A DNA stretch of 64,000 nt from Enterobacillus tribolii. Lineage in GTDB: Bacteria; Pseudomonadota; Gammaproteobacteria; Enterobacterales; Enterobacteriaceae. Position 1 is the stretch's first letter. The number at the start of each line of letters is the position of its first letter. The stretch covers positions 124,001 to 188,000 of the forward strand of contig NZ_QRAP01000007.1 of NCBI RefSeq assembly GCF_003363015.1, written 5' to 3'. This document shows positions 25,186 to 33,100 of the stretch, piece after piece. A program made the translations under genes and the position numbers. The notes beneath the pieces were generated by a model. That model ran no database searches. It was given only the letters and a program-made list of their open reading frames with translations, and had not been told where the DNA came from.

Positions 25186-26157
25186 CTATGTATACATATT
25201 CATGCGCCCCGAACTCTTAAGAGCAAGCAAGCGCTGTTTAAGTTTTTTTGCTTTGCCAGGATGGAATCTGGCTAATAAATGAACTAGTCCCAATGTTTGT
25301 GCATAAGGGCCCTTATCGAACTCGAGAATTTCGCCCCTAAGAATGGCTTGCTCCAAATGATGGACTGCCGATCGTATCTGACTTTGCTTGGCGGAAGAGA
25401 GACCAGGTTTTGAATTCACCGAAAGCTTGGTAACTTCCATCCGTTGCCCAGATGTTCTGATTTCATGTTTAGCTCGTTTAGGCTGGTAACCGTGCCTGGA
25501 AAGCATGCCATAAATCGAGGCTATCACATTCGTTTTAGTTGGTTTATCAAGAAAGTTTACTGACGAGACGGCGATATCATCAACGTATCGGGAATAAATT
25601 ATTCCTCTTGCTCGTAAACTGGCTTGCAGTGCCGGTTCATGTTTCCAAAACGCCAAGTTAGCCAGAAATGAACTAGTGATGGCACCCTGAGGTAGCTCCC
25701 CTTGTCGGGTCGTCAGCTTGGTTAAACATTCAGCTACTTCATTATCGAAGCCAAAGAAATGTTGCCATATGTTATGCACTATTGTGTCTGAAGTTGACGG
25801 GAAAAAACGCGTGATATCTTCATTAATAACAATCGTAGAACCAGCGTGTAAAGTTGCATTGGTTTTATAATCACAACCTTTCAGACTACCTGTCAAATAT
25901 GCTGGATAAACAACGTAATCAAGAATATTGCGCCTGATATTGCGTTGTACTTTTTTTAGAGGTGCATATGCATCCCAAGTCTGGCGCGTACTTCCGTCAG
26001 GCTTAGTGATCGTGCTGGCGAGACGGTACATATGGTCCGCACGATTGGCTAGATTAAGTAGTTCGATATGAGAGATGTTCAGCGCTTTTGATAGCGCTGT
26101 CATACTGCTGATGCGTCGTTTGCTATAGAAGGGGGAGTCAGACGGAATGTGAATCAT
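25186..26157 (-). CDS. Retron-type reverse transcriptase
   Basis: A 323-residue reverse transcriptase. Ordered motifs: region X NATLH (100-104), the retron NAxxH signature; INEDITRFF (111-119) with the first catalytic Asp; LPQGAITSS (155-163); catalytic YVDD (191-194); and VTKLSVN (242-248) in the place of the retron VTG motif. These marks point to a retron RT rather than group II intron or DGR enzymes. YVDD instead of the usual YADD is unusual. The ATG at 26157 overlaps the XRE gene end by 20 nt and has GGAG upstream, so it is coupled. The REase-STAND gene follows by 40 nt. A long structured non-coding region lies upstream of the operon. Confidence 0.87.
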   Translation of the reverse strand: MIHIPSDSPFYSKRRISSMTALSKALNISHIELLNLANRADHMYRLASTITKPDGSTRQTWDAYAPLKKVQRNIRRNILDYVVYPAYLTGSLKGCDYKTNATLHAGSTIVINEDITRFFPSTSDTIVHNIWQHFFGFDNEVAECLTKLTTRQGELPQGAITSSFLANLAFWKHEPALQASLRARGIIYSRYVDDIAVSSVNFLDKPTKTNVIASIYGMLSRHGYQPKRAKHEIRTSGQRMEVTKLSVNSKPGLSSAKQSQIRSAVHHLEQAILRGEILEFDKGPYAQTLGLVHLLARFHPGKAKKLKQRLLALKSSGRMNMYT

Positions 26158-26428
26158 TAAGCAGCTCCAACGCAGTACGCGCAAGTTCTCCCTGGAGTCC
26201 TTTATCAATACCGTTAAGATCACCGGCCTCTGCTGCAATAAAGAAAATAATGCTGACAGGAATGTTGAGAGCAGAAGCAATGCTGTTAAGGGTTGAAAGC
26301 GTCGGATCTCGCTTATTGTTTTCGAGCATTGAAAGATAAGAAACAGAACATTCTGCCTTCAGAGCTAAATCCGTCTGTGATATTCCCCTTCTGGTTCGGC
26401 ATAACTTGATAGCCTGTCCGATATTCAT
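26138..26428 (-). CDS. XRE-family regulator of the RT cassette
   Basis: A 96-residue protein with an N-terminal XRE helix-turn-helix (LCRTRRGISQTDLALKAECS, then VSYLSMLENNKRDPTLSTL) and a helical C-terminus. Ribosome site GGAG lies 7 nt before the ATG. The stop overlaps the start of the RT gene, so the two are translated together. It could repress its own operon, or be the retron's partner protein: an XRE-type HTH partner is known from one retron class (type VI in the published scheme, as I remember it). Confidence 0.88.
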   Translation of the reverse strand: MNIGQAIKLCRTRRGISQTDLALKAECSVSYLSMLENNKRDPTLSTLNSIASALNIPVSIIFFIAAEAGDLNGIDKGLQGELARTALELLNDSHSV

Positions 26429-26479
26429 AATTAACTCCGCAAATAAATATTGGGCCTGCTGCGTCTTGGCTCTGTTGCA

Positions 26480-26719
26480 TTATTTCATCCAATCATCAAT
26501 GTTTGTGATCAAACGAACTACAACGTCAATAATACGCAGTGCCCGGAAGACGATATCGTCAAACCGGAACCCGCTTCTTACCGGGCTGTCAAGATGTATG
26601 CGTAACTGACGCAATACATCTTCCAGCTCTGCCAGAGCGCCAGCATCGAGTTGGCTGCAGTGAGCATCGCGCAGCTTTTCAAGCGTTGCGATGGTGTTCT
26701 TTAAAGTATCGTGATTCAT
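26480..26719 (-). CDS. Small helical protein (79 aa) heading the RT operon
   Basis: An ATG with a strong AAAGGAG site about 6 nt upstream opens a 79-codon frame: an amphipathic helical N-terminus (LKNTIATLEKLRDAH), an acidic middle (LAELEDVLRQLRIHLDS), and a C-terminal hydrophobic helix (IVFRALRIIDVVVRLITNI). It ends 51 nt before the XRE start on the same strand. I know no family. Because it lies between the structured RNA region and the RT, it may be a third protein of the retron-like unit. Confidence 0.6.
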   Translation of the reverse strand: MNHDTLKNTIATLEKLRDAHCSQLDAGALAELEDVLRQLRIHLDSPVRSGFRFDDIVFRALRIIDVVVRLITNIDDWMK

Positions 26720-26789
26720 GTTGCTCTCCTTTGAATCGGCAAAACGCCGAAGCCCCGTAACAAGGCGATGGCCGAAAGGAGCCAACCCG

Positions 26790-26915
26790 ATGCGCAAGCC
26801 CAACACCAGTCTTCGCGACGATGAAGCCCCGTTAATTCCGATAGTGCAGTTGCCTAGTAGTCGCGTATCGCGACTGGCTACAAATCACCATCATGACGAA
26901 CGTGCTTCAGACTGA
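26790..26915 (+). CDS. Possible 41-residue ORF inside the structured region
   Basis: On the plus strand AAAGGAG lies about 8 nt before an ATG that opens 41 codons (MRKPNTSLRDDEAPLIPIV near its start). The Shine-Dalgarno match is good, but the frame overlaps several hairpins of the candidate ncRNA and runs opposite to the RT operon. It may be accidental. Confidence 0.2.
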   Translation: MRKPNTSLRDDEAPLIPIVQLPSSRVSRLATNHHHDERASD

Positions 26916-27152
26916 CCGATGACGCTAGTCTGCCCGTCAAAATCTCCAACACCGGATGAAGGAGCGGCCTGATAAGCAGGCAATTACGCTAGACCTTCGC
27001 TGTTACGATGAGAACAATCATTTTAAAGAACACAGCTCAGGCGGAACGCCTGACCTGTGATAAGTAAAGCATTCCTTTCGGTATTTGGCAATAGAATTTT
27101 ACTGTCAGTGAAATTCTATTGCCAAATCAGTACACCTTTTATCTGCGGCTTC
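26821..27152 (-). ncRNA. Candidate retron msr-msd RNA (hairpin-rich region)
   Basis: A non-coding stretch upstream of the RT operon packed with hairpins: AGTCGCG/CGCGACT (26859-26875), CAGACT/AGTCTG (26908-26932), GCCTG/CAGGC (26967-26981), a 12-bp stem with one mismatch (27031-27059) and a 22-bp stem (27083-27127). ATGAAGCC at 26821 and its complement near 27145-27152 could pair the ends, like retron a1/a2. Retron ncRNAs lie upstream of the RT and contain a long msd hairpin, so place and shape fit. Strand is assumed from the RT and the ends are approximate. I could not identify the branching guanosine with certainty; TAGC occurs at two places on the minus strand. Confidence 0.45.
27083..27127. 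repeat. 45-nt near-perfect palindrome (22-bp stem)
   Basis: ATTTGGCAATAGAATTT at 27083-27099 is perfectly complementary to 27111-27127, and TACTG/CAGTG extends the stem to 22 bp with one wobble. The tip is nearly closed. No T-run follows on either strand, so it is not a typical terminator. It is the best candidate for the msd stem or for an operator between the RT operon and the divergent KAP gene. Confidence 0.85.
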
Positions 27153-27336
27153 ATGTTGAGTAGACAGAACCGCTATACTGGTTTGCGTTTGCAGCAGGTC
27201 CCCTTCAGTTTGCTAACGTAATAAGTTGAACTTGTGCAGACAAGGCTCGCACGGGCTTTAACTTGCTCTGTCTGTGAACCAGTGAAGCTTCTAACAATAG
27301 GTCGATTGATACATGCATTTTGGGAGATGGTGTGCG

Positions 27337-29676
27337 ATGAGTAAGCTGTTGTTCCGTCTGGCGGCATGGCGTGCTCGCCGTCGCGCGAAGCCTAATGCTG
27401 ATATGGTAAGGAACGAACAGCCGGACGGAGGGATTGGGGCTGAAGCGCCGATTCGGACAGCATCCGAAGATCGCCTTAGAAGGTCCGGATTCGCGGCTCG
27501 TATAGCCGACGTTCTTTCGGAGCTTAGTTTGCGCGAAGGCCGAGTGTTCGCTATTCGTGGGGGATGGGGCTTCGGCAAATCATCACTGAAAAACCTTATC
27601 ACCGAACGGCTCGATGCCAAGAGCAGTGGAGCGGACTGGCTCGACTTTAACCCATGGCAATGGGGAGACGGCGATGCAATCGCCCGCGCGCTATTTGGCC
27701 AAATAGCAGATCGATTGGGAGGCGAGCATTCGAAGGCTGCACTCGATCGTGCCGAAGCACTGCGACGCTACGGAGCGATCCTTACCGGGGTCAGTAAGCC
27801 TCTTAAAGAGGCTGGGAGTTCAGGCCTTCTAATCTCGACGGTGCTAACAAATGCTTCGGTTATAGCGATCGCGTCGGCTATTGGATATGACCTTCCGACA
27901 GTTGCAAAGGTTGCGGCTGTTCTTGCCTTTCTCTCGGTCGGAGTACCTCTTCTCGGACGAGTACTATCGTATCTCGGGCGTGACCATAGCGGCGAGTCTC
28001 TCGACAAGGTACGCAGAGCACTTGAGGCTCGTCTTCGCGAACTTGACCGGCCGCTGGTTGTCTTCGTCGACGACATTGACCGGCTCGAGCCTGAGCAGAT
28101 TAGGATGCTGCTTCGGCAGGTAAAGGCGAATGCTAATCTACCGAATATTGTTTTTGTGCTCCTGTTCCAGCCCAGTATCGTAGAGCGAGCGCTAGATCCG
28201 GTTGCCGACAACGACGGTCGAGCCTTCCTTGAAAAGATCGTGCAGGCTAACTTTGATTTACCAGCCGTACCGACATCTTTCGTGCATCGTATGTTCGAGG
28301 AAGAACTCTCTGAAATAGCGGGCCCATACGCGACTGAGGCCAACGGGTTCTCTCAGAGACGCTGGGGTAACGCTTGCATTGGCTGCATCCAGCCCCTGCT
28401 TCGCAACATGCGTGATGCACGTCGTCTCATCTCGTCTATTGCTGTACACATGCCACTGCATGTGGTCGGCAACGTATTCGAGGTGAACATTGTAGATTTC
28501 TTGCTTCTGGAAACACTCCGGGTCTTCGAACCAGACCTCCACGATGCACTGTTCCGTGAGAGAGGATTGGTTCTCCAGGAAGGGCGCTTCTTCCGTGATG
28601 GCCGTCGGGAGGTGGACCAAACAGCAGCTAAGGAACTTCTTGAGATCGTCTCAGAAGAGCGCCGTAATATCATTCGTGATGCGCTTAAAGACTTATTTCC
28701 TCCCCTTGAATGGGCATATGGGGGGACGAACTATGCAGACGGTTTCCATCGCCGGTGGTTGATGGAGAAAAGAGTATGTACTTCGCGCTACTTCCCACGT
28801 TACTTTGAACTTCAAACGTCGGTTGGAGAAATGTCTGAGCGCCGTTTCGTTGATTTTCTCGATGCAACAGCGACAGAGGACGAGCTCCTTGCTGCAATCG
28901 CAGCCGTCGAAGCTGACGGGCTGCTGAATTCGCTCGTTGCGAGGCTCGACGAATCCGTCGATCGATTACCGTCCGAGAACGCAGCTGTTCTACTCCCTGG
29001 AATGTTCAGAATCGCTGAAAAATTAGCAGGCACGAACATTGGCACTTTCAATTCTTCATATATGGCAGCGTGGCGAGCGACAAATTGGTACCTGAAGGGG
29101 ATTCCTGAAGATGTTCGAGGCAGTTTGGCTCTTGAAGCACTCCGTAAAACTGAAGCACTATCCGTTGCTTCAATCCTGATCCATCTTAGCGATCCCAACG
29201 ATCGGGATGAGGGCGAGAGTAGAGCCTTCGAGCCAGCGTTAGATCTCAACACCGTTGGGGCAATGAAAGCTGAATGGTTGCGGTTAATAAGGAGCCGCGC
29301 AGCAGACGGCGATGCGCTGATTGCTGAACCGGATCTCATATCACTGCTCTATCGCTGGAAAAACTATACAGATTCAATGGACGAACCTCGAGAGTGGGTG
29401 AGGAAAGCCATTCAAACCAACCAAGGCTTTGCAACTATGGTCACACGCCTGATGAGCCGAGGTACGACCCATACTTACGGTGATCGCGTCTCCACTCAGC
29501 ACAACAGTTTCAATAAAGAGACAATTGACGACTTTATTGGCATTGATGTGGCGAAGGCTAAGTGTGATGCGATTAATCCCGCCCAGTTCCCTGAGCATGA
29601 AGAGGCTCTGAGAACTCTGCTTAGATATCTCGAAAAGTGGCTCGGATTGAGGACAAACGACATTTCCGATTTCTAG
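27337..29676 (+). CDS. KAP family P-loop NTPase
   Basis: A 779-residue KAP NTPase. Walker A GGWGFGKSS is at about 75-83, the FNPWQW motif typical of KAP proteins at about 104-109, two membrane segments inserted between the Walker motifs (about 163-181 and 190-206), and Walker B VVFVDDIDRL at 241-250. KAP ATPases with inserted membrane helices are expected at the inner membrane. They occur in phage-defence operons (for example QatA of QatABCD) and in plasmid exclusion. Here no partner follows. GGGAG lies upstream of the ATG at 27337; an ATG at 27313 lacks such a site. Base composition is more GC-rich than the neighbouring AT-rich cargo, suggesting a separate origin. Confidence 0.88.
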   Translation: MSKLLFRLAAWRARRRAKPNADMVRNEQPDGGIGAEAPIRTASEDRLRRSGFAARIADVLSELSLREGRVFAIRGGWGFGKSSLKNLITERLDAKSSGADWLDFNPWQWGDGDAIARALFGQIADRLGGEHSKAALDRAEALRRYGAILTGVSKPLKEAGSSGLLISTVLTNASVIAIASAIGYDLPTVAKVAAVLAFLSVGVPLLGRVLSYLGRDHSGESLDKVRRALEARLRELDRPLVVFVDDIDRLEPEQIRMLLRQVKANANLPNIVFVLLFQPSIVERALDPVADNDGRAFLEKIVQANFDLPAVPTSFVHRMFEEELSEIAGPYATEANGFSQRRWGNACIGCIQPLLRNMRDARRLISSIAVHMPLHVVGNVFEVNIVDFLLLETLRVFEPDLHDALFRERGLVLQEGRFFRDGRREVDQTAAKELLEIVSEERRNIIRDALKDLFPPLEWAYGGTNYADGFHRRWLMEKRVCTSRYFPRYFELQTSVGEMSERRFVDFLDATATEDELLAAIAAVEADGLLNSLVARLDESVDRLPSENAAVLLPGMFRIAEKLAGTNIGTFNSSYMAAWRATNWYLKGIPEDVRGSLALEALRKTEALSVASILIHLSDPNDRDEGESRAFEPALDLNTVGAMKAEWLRLIRSRAADGDALIAEPDLISLLYRWKNYTDSMDEPREWVRKAIQTNQGFATMVTRLMSRGTTHTYGDRVSTQHNSFNKETIDDFIGIDVAKAKCDAINPAQFPEHEEALRTLLRYLEKWLGLRTNDISDF

Positions 29677-29785
29677 TAGGAAGTTGCTGCTGACATCAAA
29701 ATTTCAATTTGAGTATTAAACGCAACTGAGAATTAAGCCTAAACATGGGCTGGCAAAAGTATAGCGGTATTAGGCGCGCTATTTA

Positions 29786-30025
29786 GCTGAGTATCAGAGA
29801 GTCGAAGTAATTCGTCTTTTTCTATGTCAAAGATTGCCACGCCTCACCTTAGTGAAAATTTATGTCATGGTTCAAAAACTATGGGCAATTATTAGTTCGT
29901 TCATCGCTCTTAAGAGCAAGTAAGTGTTGTCTTAGTTTTTTCGCTATGCTGGGCCCAGCCAATAAATGAACCTAGCTCAATGTTTGTATAAAAGGGGCTT
30001 TATCGAACTCGATTATTTCGCCCCT
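29786..30025 (-). pseudogene. Decayed second copy of the RT/STAND gene junction
   Basis: This stretch aligns along its length with 25091-25340, at roughly 80 percent identity by eye. On the minus strand it encodes the last part of a reverse transcriptase (AKKLRQHLLALKS against AKKLKQRLLALKS), a stop, a spacer with the same AAGGTGA site and GTG start, and the first residues of the STAND protein (AIFDIEKDELLRLSDTQL, identical to the intact copy). Differences in that STAND segment are synonymous, so both copies were once functional. Coding potential ends on both sides. The flanks (29677-29785 and 30026-30173) hold nothing I recognise. Confidence 0.85.
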
Positions 30026-30173
30026 TTGAAAGGGTAACTCCGAGCATAGCTATATCATGGCATACTCAGTATAAAGGCATACTACACCCCTAGAATTTAT
30101 CCCGAACTGAGTGTGCACGGCACCCTAAAAAAACATAAAATTCGCCATTAAAACAGACCTTTTGTCATGGATG

Positions 30174-33100
30174 TTAAAGCCCGTGTACGGTGTCCTCCTC
30201 ATCATGCCGACGGCTTAAATTTGGGCATGTAAGAAAACCTGGCCACGGTGCTTTTCCTCCAAACAAATTCTCCATTCGTTTATTGCTAGGCTTCTGGAAA
30301 CGGGAATTCAGCTTCGACAAAACAATAGGCCAGTATTGCAGAAAAATATCACTGCTATCAGTATGTTCATGCCCGATTGTCAAAAATCTTTCGTCGACGA
30401 CTTGCAAAAATATAACTGAATTACACCAGAAAGATTCTGCGGTGGACGCCTGCTGCATCAATTTGAACCAGTGAAGCGTCCATAAATGACGCTGATAGGA
30501 GTCACTGGCGCTTTTGAAGGATTTTTGGAGAAGACCCGAACACGTATTTGCCTTAAGCGTGTTGTCCGAAAGTTCATTCTGACCTAAATACCCCGCCATC
30601 ATGATGCCCCTGGCTTTGAGCACAGGCCAGGATGATTTACAACACTTCCGAGTGTATTGCAGTAATTTTTCACTCTGCTGACAGAACAGGGCTGCCCAAA
30701 CTTCATGGGCAAGCCGATTGTTATTTTCCGCTAGAGCTAATCGACGCCAGCGCAATGCCTCAATCTCAGGGCTGTCGAACGAAGACCAGACCGCAACAGC
30801 ACAAAGATCAAGTTCGGCCTCGGTAAACACAACGCGACAGAAAGGAACAACGTGCTCAAGGCGTTCAAAAAGACGAACTGACACTTCTGGATGCTGAGCC
30901 GAGATGGCCTGTGCAAGTGTTAGTCCTATATGTCTGACCTGGTGGAGAACATCCACATTTTTGTTTTCAAGGAATAGGTTTGCCCATGCAAGTGAACGCT
31001 CAGGTTCAGCCCTCACCAGAGCTGCAATGTCGTCAGGATAATAATGGTTAGTCAGATCAGATAGATTTAATTTGGTAAGTATGTCTTTGATGTCATGATA
31101 ATTATGTTGAATACGTTGCTGTTGCTTTTCGAAGTTATCCATCTCCTGAAGTGCCATTAGTGATCTCATGTCCTCACCATCCTCTCGCTTAGGAACGGCA
31201 ACCTCACTAAGATGGTGAAATGTATAAGCCCTATCATCTGTCGACCTCAGAAACAGTTTAAGCTGCAGGGTCCCCACATCAACTGTCTGCTGAAAGGCAT
31301 TATTCAAGAGTACGTCAAAATACTGCGCAGCATCTCTAGCAATTTCTCCGTTATAAATGCCTGCCAATTGAGCAATATGGAAATAGGTTAAGTGCGTTTT
31401 CCCTTCTTCCCAACTGATGATGTTTTGATTAATTGCCTTGAGCAGCAAGGCTGAGAAGTGCCACTGCTCGTACTGATGTGATGATGTGATTGATTCAGAC
31501 ATCACGATCTCGGCACCGCAACGTAACGCAATCGGGTCATTCACGTTTATCAGCATCTTCAGCGTAAGATGTCGGACGCTTTGCGATGCACTACTGAGCA
31601 GTTGCGGAAGGGCATTTACTAGGCTCGCAGGTAACGGGCCAGTCTTAGGATGAAACAGTAACGATGTTAGTTGCTCATCCGTATCGCCATTAGCTAACGC
31701 CGCAAGTACGTTCTTTTCAGTATCCTGCCAGTCCAGTGTTTTTAAGCTGTCACTGAGCGACATAATAAGTTTATCTCCATAGCGGAGTGTCCTTAAAACG
31801 GAGATTTGTTCATTAGCACTCAATTGATGAAAAGCCAGAATCAATTGGAACTGCTGCATCAGTTCCGATTCCTCGTCTAGAGATGACCATGCTGACCGGT
31901 CGTCTCTGGTGCTGCTGGTCACTCGTCTAACGAGTTTTCTTGCGATATCAGGAGTTATTAATGCCCTATGCGGTAAGAGGGCAAAAATACCCTGTCGTAG
32001 TGGGAGGCCGCTTCGGCACAGAATATCTTCAACAAGTTTGAGGTGATTATCGATAGCTATCTGAGGTTGGTAACGGGCAAGAGAGGTGGTTGCCCCCGTA
32101 AAGAATGTTTCTTGATAACCGATGCCGAAGGAATTGAAGAGCTTGCTTACATCCAATTTACTGTGTTTATCTGCCGTTTGGCTGACATTGCTGGATTCTG
32201 GATTAGCCGGGTTACAGGGGTCAGCTTCACACCATGATTCATTGATATGCCAACCTTTGATGTCCGAACTATTGTCACGTAACTGATGTGCAAGCATCTC
32301 GGCGAGTTGCGCATCGTCAGAATTACCTGTCGCCATCAAAAGATTAATAGCTGTCCATTTACCTGTACATGAACTTTTGTTATGTACAAAAAACGTCCAT
32401 TGTTCCCGCAAGTGGGAACGGACGTTTTGCCAGTCAATTGAGTTAAACGCGATCAAGTCGCGGAATGTCTGCCAGGGAGCGCCATAATCCTGATTTATAT
32501 TAGAAGCAAAATTCCATTTAACTAACGCATTAATATGCGGCATTAAAGCCTTTCCTGCAAAAAGCTTCATTGCTAGTGAATGCAGTGCCGATAAACTATC
32601 TGTGTCTTTTAAGACTAATGTTCTGAATATTTCTTTTTCTTCAGCTGACAATAGGACAATTTTATGCTCACGTTCTTTTTGTCGTTTTTCACTTTCAGCC
32701 TGTATGTCAGCATCACGCTGAACGACCCCCACTGACCATCGAGGGATTAGAGTTGGACTCCATACAAGCCAGTTATTAGCTGCTGTCAGAATTTTTTCCG
32801 CAGATGAGGTGTGTCGGGAGGCGTGCAGGAGCGCATCTTCAATCCAGTAATGCTGTGGGAGATTGATATCACGTAGTGCAAGATGTTCACAGGCATTGAT
32901 GAATATTTCAGGCCGACGTCGCGCTAGAGCCATAAATGCAGGGGTAAGTAGCGCGTCGGGATTTTGCAGCCCGGCAAAACTAACTAGTATGGCAACGCCG
33001 CTTGCAACAGGATACTGCCTTTCCAGGCTGGCAATGGTGAGGGCTGCAAAGAGAGTATCCGACGTCTTATCAAGCGCGATGATGGGCTCGACGACGGAGG

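Noticed and set aside
25186-26157. RT as part of a group II intron or diversity-generating retroelement
   Set aside because: No maturase/X domain or HNH, no template repeat or variable repeat seen, and the NAxxH and VTG-like motifs favour a retron.
26448-26475. GGCTCTGTTGC resembles an IS6/IS26-type terminal repeat
   Set aside because: Only one end with about 11 matching bases and no transposase or second repeat nearby. It also lies at the stop of the 79-aa gene. Chance match is likely.
27173-27367. Minus-strand frame overlapping the start of the KAP gene
   Set aside because: No ribosome site or recognisable protein pattern. It overlaps a well-supported gene.
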